NCBI GenBank assembly: GCA_964393035.1
Contig: CAYMRX010000009.1
Span: forward strand, 5,997-69,996
DNA: 64,000 bases
Source of the DNA: Tabrizicola_A sp964393035
GTDB lineage: Bacteria; Pseudomonadota; Alphaproteobacteria; Rhodobacterales; Rhodobacteraceae
Direction of reading: 5' to 3'
Shown here: positions 52,044 through 60,641 of the stretch, piece by piece
How the letters are laid out: every line of letters begins with the position of its first letter
Position numbering within the stretch: the stretch's first letter is position 1
The notes under the pieces: model-generated
Database searches by the model: none
What the model saw: the letters and a program-made list of their open reading frames with translations, nothing else
Told to the model about the DNA's origin: nothing
Position numbers and translations under genes: made by a program

Positions 52044-52371
52044 TTGGGTCACAATTCCCGAGCTTGCCTGCGAAGACAGCGTCAGCCGTTGCGACAGCCA
52101 CGTCTTCACCTTTTTGTCCGAAGTGCTCGCGAATCTGCAGCAAGCATTCATCGAAGAGATGGGTGTCAGCAAGGATGCCGTCTTAAGTGTGGCTAAGGGA
52201 TTTTCGGAGTTCGCTGGCTTCAAGATGGCGCTCCTTGGCTGACATAACCTTGGGCCGCACTTCGGCGCTCCAAACGTTGACTGCTCAATCTGATTGATTT
52301 CCGGTATGAAATACCGTACTGAATTTGGCATCAAACAGCACATCAGAGTTGCTGTCGCAGGAGAACATGAA
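52044..52371. other. Region between the duplicated 3' end and the Phd gene
   Basis: No gene with a ribosome binding site was recognised. An 80-codon plus-strand frame (52000-52242) has no plausible start and unusual composition. The Phd/RelE promoter is probably in 52270-52360. Confidence 0.35.
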
Positions 52372-52617
52372 ATGCAGCGTGTGGAAGCACAAATCGCGGT
52401 CAGTGTCTCTGACCTGAAGAAAAGCCCGACCGCCATCATGGCAAAAGCGGATGGCGAAGCCGTGGCTGTGCTCAACCACAACCGGGTTCTGGCCTACATG
52501 GTACCGGCAGATGCCTATGAGGCAATGGTCGAGCAGCTTGATGATCTTGCGCTGGCAAAAATCGCCCTAGCGCGCGCCAACGAAGTTCCGGTGCGTGTAA
52601 GCCTTGATGACCTATGA
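52372..52617 (+). CDS. Phd/YefM-family antitoxin
   Basis: An 81-residue antitoxin: VSVSDLKKSPTAIMAKADGE, then VLNHNRVLAYMVPADAYEAM (residues ~9-48), the usual Phd/YefM DNA-binding fold, followed by an acidic toxin-binding tail. ATG 52372 has AGGAGA at 52359-52364; an upstream in-frame start at 52294 is not supported. It overlaps the toxin gene by 11 bp. Confidence 0.88.
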   Translation: MQRVEAQIAVSVSDLKKSPTAIMAKADGEAVAVLNHNRVLAYMVPADAYEAMVEQLDDLALAKIALARANEVPVRVSLDDL

Positions 52618-52900
52618 TCTTCAGTTTCTGCCCTCTGCACTGAAGGAATGGCAGAAACTTGGCAGCACCGTTCGAGAGCAGTTCAAGAAGAAGCTCGTTG
52701 AGCGACTTGAGACGCCGCGCGTTTCCGGAGATGCGCTGCACGGGCTTGAACATCACTATAAGATCAAACTGCGGTCTTCTGGTTACCGTCTGGTCTATCG
52801 CGTGGAAGATCAGTCCGTCACGGTCACCGTCGTAGCTGTCGGTAAGCGCGAACGCAGTGAGGTCTACAAAACTGCAGCGGCGCGGACAGGCAAGCAATAG
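52607..52900 (+). CDS. RelE/ParE-family toxin
   Basis: A 97-residue toxin: YDLQFLPSALKEWQKLG at the N-terminus, then HYKIKLRSSGYRLVYRVED and VVAVGKRERSEVY. The Lys/Arg pattern and the terminal Arg-x-x-x-Y match RelE mRNA interferases. It pairs with the Phd-type antitoxin upstream, with overlapping reading frames. Confidence 0.9.
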   Translation: MTYDLQFLPSALKEWQKLGSTVREQFKKKLVERLETPRVSGDALHGLEHHYKIKLRSSGYRLVYRVEDQSVTVTVVAVGKRERSEVYKTAAARTGKQ

Positions 52901-53152
52901 ATCGATGTTCATGTCCTGCGGTGATCGACCAATTCTGGTGTGGCAGGCGGCAAGTCGATGCCCGCCATTCGGAAGAAAGACGGTCAAGACTGCAGCCTTC
53001 GCAAACCCAGAGCATGGCGAGTAATCGACATTTGCAATTCTAAAGAATTGCTGCTTTGGACGTCTAGCAAACCTATAGCATTGCGAATCGAACTATTTTG
53101 CCATATCTTAGCATGGCGATACCTCCGCGAAGGCAATCTCATAGGTTGGCAA

Positions 53153-53614
53153 ATGTCCGTCTCCCGCGCAAAGCAGCGTCAGGCCCAAGACAGGGTCAAC
53201 CAAGCCGCAACCCTGGTTAGGTCCATTGCAAAGCCCGTCGGGGGCTGGATCGCTACGTTCCAGGAGGCGATCGGGATGAATGCGCCAGCCCTCGCTGAAC
53301 GCCTCGGCATCTCACGCAACAACATCTACGCCGCAATTCAGACCGAACAGGCTGGAACAATCTCTGTGAACCAGTTGGAAAAGATTGCCGAGGCCATGGG
53401 GGGCCGCCTCGTCTATGCGATCATCCCGCGCGAGGGCTCGGTGGAAGAGATCGTTCTGGCTCAAGCCCGTGCGAAGGCGCGGCGCATCATTCAGCGCACG
53501 CGAGCGCATATGGCTCTGGAAGAGCAGACCGAGGGGCTGCGCAGCGAAGCCGAGATGGTTGAGGAACTGGCAGCGGACATCATCCGCGAAGGGCGGCGGG
53601 ATTTCTGGCAATGA
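53153..53614 (+). CDS. Mobile mystery protein A (Xre-type regulator/antitoxin)
   Basis: A 153-residue protein. Its helix-turn-helix is MNAPALAERLGISRNNIYAAI (about residues 42-62), followed by the conserved LEKIAEAMGGRLVYAIIP and a long basic-acidic C-terminal helix. It overlaps the Fic gene by 4 bp. The A/B pair is a known mobile two-gene unit in which A probably represses and counteracts the Fic protein. ATG 53153 was chosen over a longer frame from 52940 that includes intergenic sequence. Confidence 0.82.
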   Translation: MSVSRAKQRQAQDRVNQAATLVRSIAKPVGGWIATFQEAIGMNAPALAERLGISRNNIYAAIQTEQAGTISVNQLEKIAEAMGGRLVYAIIPREGSVEEIVLAQARAKARRIIQRTRAHMALEEQTEGLRSEAEMVEELAADIIREGRRDFWQ

Positions 53615-54237
53615 CCTTTGAGCTTCACGAACCTGCCGGAGCGACCCGTCTGACACCGGACGAATTGCTTGGACTCAAGGCCAAGCACATCGCGACGCGC
53701 GGCGAGCTGAACGAACTCGAAGGCGAGAACATCATCGCGGGTCTAACCTGGCTCGACCGTCGCCCGAAAAGCTTCGACCTTCTGACCGATGCCGCCGTCC
53801 GGGAAATTCACAAACGCCTCTTTGGCGAAATCTGGGATTGGGCTGGCATCTATCGGCTCACCGACAAAAACATCGGAGTGCCCGTCTGGCACATCTCGAC
53901 CGAGTTGCGGACCTGTCTCGACGATGCCCGGTAATGGCGCGACGATGCCCGGTATTGGCGCGACCACAAGAGCTTTGATCCGCTGGAAGCCACGGCCCGC
54001 CTGCATCACCGGCTGGTCTGGATCCACCCCTTCGCAAACGGCAACGGACGTTGGGCCCGGATCATGGCTGACGCCTATCTGGCGAGGATCGATCCGAAGG
54101 TCTTCCTCGACTGGTCTGGCGCAGGGACGCTCAACGCCGAAAGTCAGCACCGCACGGCCTACATCGCGGCCCTCAGGGCGGCCGATCAGCATGATTTTGA
54201 CCCCTTGGTGGCGCTCGTTAGATCAATCGCCCGATAG
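53611..54237 (+). pseudogene. Mobile mystery protein B (Fic-domain protein), interrupted by a stop codon
   Basis: Read through the stop, the frame gives 208 residues of a Fic AMP-transferase: RLFGEIWDWAGIYR near residue 69 and the catalytic motif HPFANGNGRWAR downstream. A TAA at 53932-53934 (codon 108) cuts the gene before the catalytic motif. The stop lies in the first unit of a 21-bp tandem duplication; the second unit has TAT (Tyr) at the same place and the frame is otherwise kept. Without readthrough only an inactive 107-residue fragment is made. No suitable internal start precedes the Fic motif. Confidence 0.85.
53920..53961 (+). repeat. 21-bp tandem duplication inside the Fic gene
   Basis: Units 53920-53940 and 53941-53961 differ at one base (A versus T at unit position 15), which turns TAT into TAA in the first unit. 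Confidence 0.95.
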
Positions 54238-54240
54238 TCC

Positions 54241-54885
54241 TCACCCGAACCGCCGCCCGGATTCGGTGAAGGTGTACTCGTTCACAATGATCCCCTCCTC
54301 GATGGTCTCGTCCGAGGTGAGGTGGTCGTATTCGGCCTCAAGCTGGCGGTAGAGCCAGCGGGCCAGATCGCGCAGCGCTTCGGTCACGGTCTCTTCGGCG
54401 TCCTCGGTCGGCGGCTGCCAGGTCGGGCTGTCGCGCGTAACGTCAACGGCCATAGTGTATTCGTGGTAGTAGCGGCCGCGGTGGCTGACCTCGGCAGCGA
54501 GCTGGTAGAAGTTCCGACGCTGGATGGCCTGCAGGCGGTAGGCGATGCCATGCAGCGTCGCATCCGTCGGGGCGTAGTCCCGGATGTGCGCCGGTGCGCC
54601 CTTCGCGTAACTGAGGTACCCTTCGAACGATGCCCCATCGCCCTGGCTCGAGAAGCCGGAGAACCAGATGCAGGGTTTGGCCCGCGTCCCGCCACCCATC
54701 AGGCGAACGGGCGTGGTCTTCAGACGGATGCCGAGGATTTCACAAACCCGCTCGAAATCCTCGTAGACCGCGTCCCACCAATCATCATGGGCCCCGAGTT
54801 CGCGATACCAGCTACGCGCCCTGTCTTTGGCCGCATCGGAGAGCTCGGGGAACTGATAGACCGTCGTGCAAATGAGCTCAGGCAT
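54241..54885 (-). CDS. Plasmid protein annotated in relatives as toxin-antitoxin stability-type protein
   Basis: A 214-residue protein starting MPELICTTVYQFPELSDAAK. It has SWYRELGAHDDWWDAVYEDF near residue 25, a CIWFSGFSSQGDGASFEGYL segment near 70, and ends YTFTESGRRFG. ATG 54885 follows GGGGAGA and overlaps the preceding 46-residue gene. Homologues occur in the same plasmid block; I do not know a proven function. The last codons are duplicated at 51975. Confidence 0.7.
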   Translation of the reverse strand: MPELICTTVYQFPELSDAAKDRARSWYRELGAHDDWWDAVYEDFERVCEILGIRLKTTPVRLMGGGTRAKPCIWFSGFSSQGDGASFEGYLSYAKGAPAHIRDYAPTDATLHGIAYRLQAIQRRNFYQLAAEVSHRGRYYHEYTMAVDVTRDSPTWQPPTEDAEETVTEALRDLARWLYRQLEAEYDHLTSDETIEEGIIVNEYTFTESGRRFG

Positions 54886-55018
54886 CGACGTTCTCCCCGT
54901 ACAGCCCACGAGCCAGCCATTCTTGCGTACTGGGCCAGCAGATGGATTTGCGCGCGCCCAGGCCGATGACAGGTGCACCGTCGAGCAGGCAGGAGAAGTG
55001 GGTAAAATGGTCGGCCAT
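54878..55018 (-). CDS. 46-residue protein
   Basis: ATG 55018, with AGGAG at correct spacing, opens a frame MADHFTHFSCLLDGAPVIGL... ending ...RGLYGENVDA. The stop overlaps the next gene's start by 8 bp, so the two are coupled. No family recognised. Confidence 0.55.
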   Translation of the reverse strand: MADHFTHFSCLLDGAPVIGLGARKSICWPSTQEWLARGLYGENVDA

Positions 55019-55106
55019 TGATGACTCCTGAATGAGAACCGCCCGACTGAAAAGCCGGGGAGGTGTGGTTGAAGGGGGTAGCTCTAGGGGGCGGTGTCTG
55101 CGCCAG

Positions 55107-55301
55107 TCAGGTCGGCGCAGACCTTGCCTTGTCCTGCGCGGCCTCATGCGTATTCAGCATGTCGCGGTAGAACCGCCGCCGCGACAGCCGCAGTCCGGGC
55201 TGGCGACGGATCCACGGATGCAGCGCTTTGGCCGCAGCCTTGATGACATCACGCGGTTTTGCCGTCAGGGGAAGTTTCAGATGCGGATAGAACGGGTCCA
55301 A
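55107..55301 (-). CDS. Small basic protein, probable TTG start
   Basis: TTG 55301 lies 1 bp after the stop of the DUF6878 gene and is preceded by GGAGGGC. The 64-residue product begins MDPFYPHLKLPLTAKPRDVI and is rich in Arg in the middle (HPWIRRQPGLRLSRRRFYRD). It probably binds nucleic acid or a partner protein. A longer frame from 55625 would run inside the DUF6878 gene and is rejected. Confidence 0.5.
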   Translation of the reverse strand: MDPFYPHLKLPLTAKPRDVIKAAAKALHPWIRRQPGLRLSRRRFYRDMLNTHEAAQDKARSAPT

Positions 55302-55302
55302 G

Positions 55303-55788
55303 TTACCTGCCCTCCAGCAAGGACGACGTGAACCGTTCGTTGAACTCGAGGTGGATGCAGCGGGCGCTGGCGTCGAAGCAGAACCCGCCATAGGCGCCGT
55401 CGTTGTTTTCCCAACCGCCGTGGGTGTCGCTGAGGAAATCATAGGCGAGCTGTTCGACGACATCTTCGAACGAACGAAGCCGCATCTCGACCTCGGGGCT
55501 GTCCCGGGTGATGGCGGCATAGGGAATTTCCACGGCAGGGAAAGCGACAGCTGTCTCCCCCGCCCATGCCGCGATGCTTTCTGTCTGGCCGCTATCGCCC
55601 TTGCCATCGAAGGTGACCGTGACATGAGAAATGCCGGCGGCCGTCAGGGCATCGAACAGGCGATCCTTGTTGGCTGGGCGCAGCTCGGCCTCGCGGGCAG
55701 CTTGTTCGACCTGCGCCGCGAACACTGCGGCAAAGTCGATGGAAGACGGCGGCATCGGCGCCGGAAGCGTGGGTTCAACGTGGGTCAT
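55303..55788 (-). CDS. DUF6878 family protein
   Basis: A 161-residue acidic protein. Typical features are the helix VFAAQVEQAAREAELRPANK, the strand ISHVTVTFDGKGDSGQ near residue 54, and the C-terminal YGGFCFDASARCIHLEFNER segment. It is part of the conserved plasmid block with RadC and DUF932. Function unknown. It is preceded by the shared leader element. Confidence 0.78.
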   Translation of the reverse strand: MTHVEPTLPAPMPPSSIDFAAVFAAQVEQAAREAELRPANKDRLFDALTAAGISHVTVTFDGKGDSGQTESIAAWAGETAVAFPAVEIPYAAITRDSPEVEMRLRSFEDVVEQLAYDFLSDTHGGWENNDGAYGGFCFDASARCIHLEFNERFTSSLLEGR

Positions 55789-55838
55789 GGGGTTCTCCGA
55801 AGAAGGGGAAAGGGTCGGAGCCCGCCGGGCACTCTCTT
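55789..55838 (-). promoter_or_regulatory. Leader with GAGAGTGCCC and CGGAGA elements
   Basis: On the minus strand GAGAGTGCCCGGCGGG begins 48 nt before the DUF6878 start and CGGAGAACCCC ends at it. It is closely similar to the leader at 50116-50165. Confidence 0.5.
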
Positions 55839-55886
55839 GCCCCGGCGAAGTTCAAAAACCCCCTGCCCTCCTCTGCCTCTTTGGGG

Positions 55887-56405
55887 TCATGCCGCGATTT
55901 GCAGGGCGCGCGCAGCAAAGGCGCGCCAGAGTGGATCCACGAGGCGAGCCTCCAAGAGATCGGCACGCTGCCGCAGGCGGGTCGCGAGATCGCTTTCCAA
56001 CCAGTCCGCAGCACGGCTTGCCTGCGCCCGAAGCTGGCTTGCTTCCATGACCACAACCCGGGCCTCAGTCGCGGTCATGACCGGAGCGCACCAAGCGACA
56101 GCGCCATTCGCGGCAGCACCGGCAAGGACAAGGCGCTCATCGCGATCCAAGATCGCCACCATGCGCAGCGCAGCTTCAGGCTCCAGTTCTTCCGCCATTT
56201 TGATCGCGCCCCGCATGGCTTCGGCCAGCATCGTGAAATGGCCGACAATCCGAGGACGCGCCTCTCCCGACATCGCAGCCGCAGGGTAGCGATCAGGCAG
56301 CGTCAGGGAAAAGGGCAGCGAGGGGTCAGAAGTGCTGTGCGCGATGTCTGGCACGAAGCCAGCCGGAAAAGGGGCCGAAAGGGCCAGAAAGGGAAGATCG
56401 AGCAT
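55887..56405 (-). CDS. Plasmid block protein of unknown function
   Basis: A 172-residue protein starting MLDLPFLALSAPFPAGFVPD. The second half is helical and Ala/Arg/Leu-rich (ADWLESDLATRLRQRADLLE). ATG 56405 has CGGAGATA upstream. No family recognised; it is located between DUF6878 and RadC. Confidence 0.65.
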   Translation of the reverse strand: MLDLPFLALSAPFPAGFVPDIAHSTSDPSLPFSLTLPDRYPAAAMSGEARPRIVGHFTMLAEAMRGAIKMAEELEPEAALRMVAILDRDERLVLAGAAANGAVAWCAPVMTATEARVVVMEASQLRAQASRAADWLESDLATRLRQRADLLEARLVDPLWRAFAARALQIAA

Positions 56406-56518
56406 GGGGAATATCTCCGACGGTGCAGGAAGCCTCTCTCCCCGCCTCAAGCGTCAAAGACCAAACCGTCGCCCTCTTCCTCGAAGAGGCGACGGAAGGT
56501 GTTGATCCGAAGGGCGAG

Positions 56519-56959
56519 TCACATCTTGCCCAGGCCCCGCAGCGAAAGTTCGTGGCCCCCACCCACGATGATGTGGTCATGCAACGTCAGGCCGAGATAC
56601 TTGCAGCCCTTCTGGATTGCTTTGGTCATAGTAATATCCGCCTCGGATGGCGTCGGATCACCGGAGGGGTGGTTATGGACCACGATGAGGGCGCTTGCGT
56701 TCAACATCAGCGCCCGCTTGATGATCTCGCGCGGATAGACCGGGACATGGTCCACGGTTCCGACCGAAAGCTGCTCGTCCGAGATCACGCGATTGCGCCG
56801 GTCGAGGTAGAGGACGTGGAAGCGCTCCACCTCGCCGCGCACGGTCAGCGCACAATAATCGCGAACAGCCTGCCAGCTGCCAAGGACCGGATTCTGGTTC
56901 AGATAGCGCCCGAGGATTTCGCGGGCCTCGAGGATGACGGTTTCTTCATGCGGGGTCAC
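56519..56959 (-). CDS. radC: RadC-family JAB-domain protein (short plasmid form)
   Basis: A 146-residue protein made only of the JAB/MPN metalloprotease-like domain: ERFHVLYLDRRNRVI, then LIVVHNHPSGDPTPSEAD with the H-x-H-P-S-G-x-x-x-P-S-x-x-D signature. The N-terminal helix-hairpin-helix of chromosomal RadC is absent. GTG 56959 was chosen because CGGAGATC precedes it; upstream codons are leader. Short RadC forms are common on mobile elements. Confidence 0.88.
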   Translation of the reverse strand: MTPHEETVILEAREILGRYLNQNPVLGSWQAVRDYCALTVRGEVERFHVLYLDRRNRVISDEQLSVGTVDHVPVYPREIIKRALMLNASALIVVHNHPSGDPTPSEADITMTKAIQKGCKYLGLTLHDHIIVGGGHELSLRGLGKM

Positions 56960-57081
56960 AGGGGATCTCCGAAAAATGAAAATGCCGACACCCCTGCCCT
57001 GTCGAAGGGCGGGCCGTCGGCGCAATTGTGAAAAGCTGACCGCCCAACGGGCTTGGGCGGTCAAGCGGATGACGCGCGGCC

Positions 57082-58281
57082 TCAGCCGACCCGATCGAGG
57101 AGCTTCTTGGCGCGCCCTTCCATGTCGAGGCGGGCATCTTGCTGGGTCTTGTCGCGCGCAAGCCGCGTGATACCCTGCACGAAGTCGAAGATGCTTTCGG
57201 GCGGGCGGCCCTCCTCCATCAGCACCTTCTCGATGATCTTGCCGGATTCAGCCTTGGAGAAGCCGCGTTTCCGCAGGAAATCATCGCGGTCTTCATCCGT
57301 GCGCGCGACGATCTGCTGCCGTGCCGCCTTGATGCCGTTCACAAATCCCTGCGGCGAGGAATTGGCGAACCGCTTCAGCGCCGGTGCCGCCTCGTGGGCA
57401 AAGCGCGAGGCGGCATACTTCGAATGCCGGATGGTGATTTCCTGGAAATCCTCGACGCCCCAGAGGTTGCGGTTCTGGCACACCGCCCGCAGGTAGAAGC
57501 TCGCCATGCCGAGCGTCTTGGCCCCCACCTCGGAATTCCAGCAGTAGAAGCCCCGGAAATAGAGATCTGGGGAGCCATCCGGCAGCCTGCCCGCCTCGAT
57601 CGGGTTGTGATCATCGACGAGGAACAGAAAGACATCGCGGTCGGAGGCATAAAGCGTCGTCGTGTCGCGGCTGATCTCGACATCGGGGTTGTAGACCCCG
57701 GTCGACCAGTCGAGCACCCCCGGGACCTTCCAGCGCGTGTCACCCGTGCCATTGCCCGCGATGCGTTGCACCGCCTCGACCAACTCATGGTCATGGATCC
57801 GGCCATAGTCGGGGCCGGTCACCGCGCGCAGTTCCGTGCGGCCGTCCTCAGTCTCGAAGGTCTTCACCTGCTCGGCGCGGTGGTTGGTCAGACCGTATTG
57901 CAGGTTGATTCCCGCCAGCGGCGCGGGCAGCTGCCGCAGGTAGGAGGCCGGAGCGCCAACGATGCTGGCAAGCTGGCCAAAGGCCCAATGCGTGGGCGCT
58001 ACCGATTCATGTGCCTTCGGCAGAACCAGGTGCAACCGCTCAGCGCTGTCGCGCGCGGCTTCCACCCTGATGTCTGCCGTCTGCACCACCCGGCTGCGGC
58101 TGCGCTCGGAGCGGCCCTTCACACTCGCCCAGAGATCGTCGAGCGAAAGATACCGCTCGTCATCGGGCCGATTGAACCACTCAGACGACACCCGCCCGTT
58201 CCGCTCACCTCGGCTCACATCCACTTTCCAGCCACCAGCCCGCGCCGGTGCGACCGGATCCAGAACTTCAACAACGCCCAT
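57082..58281 (-). CDS. DUF932 protein
   Basis: A 399-residue protein. DUF932 features include YGLTNHRAEQVKTF near residue 128, AVTGPDYGRIHDHELVEAV near 150, VFLFLVDDHNPIEAG near 215, and AVCQNRNLWG near 265. Proteins of this family are widespread on plasmids and phages and are sometimes linked to anti-restriction; the biochemical role is unproven. ATG 58281 gives MGVVEVLDP and follows the shared leader. Confidence 0.85.
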   Translation of the reverse strand: MGVVEVLDPVAPARAGGWKVDVSRGERNGRVSSEWFNRPDDERYLSLDDLWASVKGRSERSRSRVVQTADIRVEAARDSAERLHLVLPKAHESVAPTHWAFGQLASIVGAPASYLRQLPAPLAGINLQYGLTNHRAEQVKTFETEDGRTELRAVTGPDYGRIHDHELVEAVQRIAGNGTGDTRWKVPGVLDWSTGVYNPDVEISRDTTTLYASDRDVFLFLVDDHNPIEAGRLPDGSPDLYFRGFYCWNSEVGAKTLGMASFYLRAVCQNRNLWGVEDFQEITIRHSKYAASRFAHEAAPALKRFANSSPQGFVNGIKAARQQIVARTDEDRDDFLRKRGFSKAESGKIIEKVLMEEGRPPESIFDFVQGITRLARDKTQQDARLDMEGRAKKLLDRVG

Positions 58282-58325
58282 CGGCAATCTCCCGTGACGG
58301 GCGCCAGGAGCCACTCTCCCAGCCC
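58282..58325 (-). promoter_or_regulatory. Leader with GAGAGTGGCT element
   Basis: On the minus strand GAGAGTGGCTCCTG begins 37 nt before the DUF932 start. It is most similar to the leader at 56406-56445 (GAGAGAGGCTTCCTG before the gene at 56405). Confidence 0.5.
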
Positions 58326-58558
58326 TCAACCCGTCAACGGAAAACCGGCACGCCTCTCACTCCCAAAGGCACAAAGGGCGGAAAGCGGCCTGACGGCAGC
58401 GCGGCGTGGCGCCTGGAGCAAACCAGGGAAAGCAGTCATCCGTGAGCTGCGCTTTAGTCAAGCTCCCCGGCTCCCGAGTTCGGCGGGAAGTCGACTTTCG
58501 CTGCGTAAGCGAAAGGCATGTTTTCTGCCACGAAGACAACATTTATTTTGTATACCAA

Positions 58559-59290
58559 CTACTTGGTGGATCTTCTCATTGTGATTAGCCCAGCCGCGTT
58601 CAAGCCAAGGTTCCAAGACCGGTTTTGCCAGTATTGTCCCTTTAGTTCGGTCGCACCCTCGCAAACGTTAAGCACAGCAGATCCATAGAATTTCGGTTGA
58701 TCCGTTACCGCAAGAGGCCGAGAATTGTCTTGCTTGTTGGTCTGCTCGTAAACCCATGCAACCGATTTATTCCCATTATCTGATTTGAAAAAATCCACAG
58801 AGATCGTTTCAGAACTCAGCAATGGCGTTTTTTTGTTTGGTAGAAAGGCCACGTCGGTCCGAAACCACGTCTGTTTTATCTTCACATCAAAATTCGCTTC
58901 CAGAAGTCCGGGGCGCTCATCATTTACAGGATCAAACGTGATTTCGTTACTGGCAGCGGCGGATTTCAGGCGTTCTACAATCGGCCAATTGGACTGGATC
59001 GTTACAACCCACTCGCCGTTCAGGTCAGGAAAGTAGCGATTTGCGAGCCATTGCCCCGCAAAAGGTAGCTTCCAAAGTAGACGCCAGCCTGGCGCGACGA
59101 TGAACAGCGCAATGCTACCCCAGATGACCCCCGCGACAACTCTTGAAGTAAGAAGGCTGGCAACTGGCGATCCCAGAACAGGCAGGTTGGCGGCAAGCCA
59201 TGTCTCAATCCAGCCAAGGGCAAGCGGTGAGGCTAAAGTCAGATAGACCGCCAAGGTGATCCAGAACGAAAGGGAAACAAACTTTGCCAC
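58559..59290 (-). CDS. CBASS effector, membrane beta-rich domain (Cap15/S-2TMbeta-like)
   Basis: A 243-residue protein. Two hydrophobic helices (about residues 5-25 and 50-68) precede a beta-rich domain starting with FPDLNGEWVVTIQSNW near 90, as in Cap15-type effectors. These use a beta-barrel to bind a cyclic nucleotide and their helices to damage the inner membrane. I chose GTG 59290 (AGAGG nine bases upstream) over a GTG at 59362, which would leave only 28 bp to the divergent cyclase gene. The subtype was judged by pattern and the placement opposite to the cyclase is unusual. Confidence 0.65.
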   Translation of the reverse strand: MAKFVSLSFWITLAVYLTLASPLALGWIETWLAANLPVLGSPVASLLTSRVVAGVIWGSIALFIVAPGWRLLWKLPFAGQWLANRYFPDLNGEWVVTIQSNWPIVERLKSAAASNEITFDPVNDERPGLLEANFDVKIKQTWFRTDVAFLPNKKTPLLSSETISVDFFKSDNGNKSVAWVYEQTNKQDNSRPLAVTDQPKFYGSAVLNVCEGATELKGQYWQNRSWNLGLNAAGLITMRRSTK

Positions 59291-59390
59291 GATGCTCAAC
59301 CTCTGGTATTGAAGACTCGATCCAATGCCCCCAAGTATATGGGCAAGCGGCGTCACCACCACAAGAGAAGAACAGAAGAGGGACAGTTTA

Positions 59391-60635
59391 ATGCCTGTTA
59401 ACGCACATAAAGCCTTCGTGTCCCGGCCCTCGGGTTACAAGTTCGCATTGGACCTTTCGGAGAAGCAAGAACAGACACTGCGGAGCGCTCGGGATGACAT
59501 CCGCAACGAAATCTCCTCGCACTTTGGGTCGTTTGCAAAGGCGCTGGGTGATCAGATTCTATTCGAAGATCAGGCGCCAGTATCTGTGCGGAGTTACCAG
59601 ACGCCGAAGTTCAGGATGCAGGGCAGCTTTTCGTATCACACATGCAACCAACCCGCGCATGTGCCGCCTCAGGAGATTGATCTGGACGATGGGCTATTCA
59701 TGCCCGTTTCATATTTTCAAAAGGGCAGAGACAGATCCCCTGTGTTTCAAAGCGCAGCCTACTTTTCCATTGTCGAACGCATCCTCGCGCCACTTTGCGA
59801 GAAGAAGGGTTGGCAACTCGTAACGGACAAGCCTTCGTGCATCCGAGTCAAGATTGACAACACTATGCACACCGACCTCGCACTTTACTCAGTGCCGGAT
59901 ACGGACTTTCAGCGCATCGTAAAAGATGCCCAAAGTCGTGGTGTAGACTTCACAGCCGAACTGATGATGGAAGATACCGCGTATAGAATGTTGTCTCATG
60001 ACGAGATGATGCTCGCGCACCGCAACCAGGGTTGGATGAAATCCGACCCGCGAAAACTCGAAGACTGGTTTGTCGATGCCGTGAAACAATACGGCGAACA
60101 GGTCCGAACCGTCAGCCGCTATCTTAAAGGCTGGAAAGACTTCCAATGGCCCGAAGGAAGGTTGGCATCGATTGCACTCATGGCCGCAGTCGTGTCGGTC
60201 TTTGAGAAGGCGTCGGCAGCAATTGCCAGCGATAGGGACGATCTGGCGTTATTGCGAGTCGCGGAAGACTTGCCGAACTTTCTCGCCAATGACATTCCAA
60301 ACCCTGTCGTAGAAGGCGCGCGGTTGGATCAGGGTTGGTCGCCTAAGGAACGCAGCGATTTCGTTGCGAAGGCCAGAATGCTTGCTGAGCGTCTGAAAGA
60401 CGCGCTGACACAGACGTCAGACCGCACGGCAGCTTTCAAAGCCCTACAAGACCAATTTGGCGGGCGTATTCCAGACGATCTCACCCTCTATGTGCCCGAC
60501 GCTGGCCTCGAAACGAAGGCTAGCGAGTTGGCTGCACCTGCTGCCCTTACTTTGGGCATGGTGGACAAGGTTGACGCAGAGCAAAACAATGACCTCGCCG
60601 CTGTGAACAAGCAGGGCGGAGGCCGCTACGGGTAA
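59391..60635 (+). CDS. CBASS cyclic dinucleotide synthase, DncV-like CD-NTase
   Basis: A 414-residue cGAS/DncV-like nucleotidyltransferase. FRMQGSFSYHT puts the GS motif at 78-79, EIDLDDG gives the catalytic aspartates D97 and D99, and HTDLALY gives the third at D162. The sequence around these (QGSF-Y-T--QPAH-PPQEIDLDDG) is very close to Vibrio DncV, which makes 3',3'-cGAMP. The C-terminus ends GGGRYG; the terminal glycine fits the substrate of Cap2. The next gene starts 6 bp later. Confidence 0.92.
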   Translation: MPVNAHKAFVSRPSGYKFALDLSEKQEQTLRSARDDIRNEISSHFGSFAKALGDQILFEDQAPVSVRSYQTPKFRMQGSFSYHTCNQPAHVPPQEIDLDDGLFMPVSYFQKGRDRSPVFQSAAYFSIVERILAPLCEKKGWQLVTDKPSCIRVKIDNTMHTDLALYSVPDTDFQRIVKDAQSRGVDFTAELMMEDTAYRMLSHDEMMLAHRNQGWMKSDPRKLEDWFVDAVKQYGEQVRTVSRYLKGWKDFQWPEGRLASIALMAAVVSVFEKASAAIASDRDDLALLRVAEDLPNFLANDIPNPVVEGARLDQGWSPKERSDFVAKARMLAERLKDALTQTSDRTAAFKALQDQFGGRIPDDLTLYVPDAGLETKASELAAPAALTLGMVDKVDAEQNNDLAAVNKQGGGRYG

Positions 60636-60641
60636 TCGGCA

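Noticed and set aside
52000..52242. 80-codon plus-strand frame
   Set aside because: No ribosome binding site; its first part is antisense to the duplicated 3' end at 51975 and the rest shows no family.
52940..53152. N-terminal extension of the mobile mystery protein A gene
   Set aside because: The added 71 residues do not belong to the family, and ATG 53153 gives the expected length.
57139..58584. 481-codon plus-strand frame opposite the DUF932 gene
   Set aside because: The DUF932 motifs on the minus strand account for the region.
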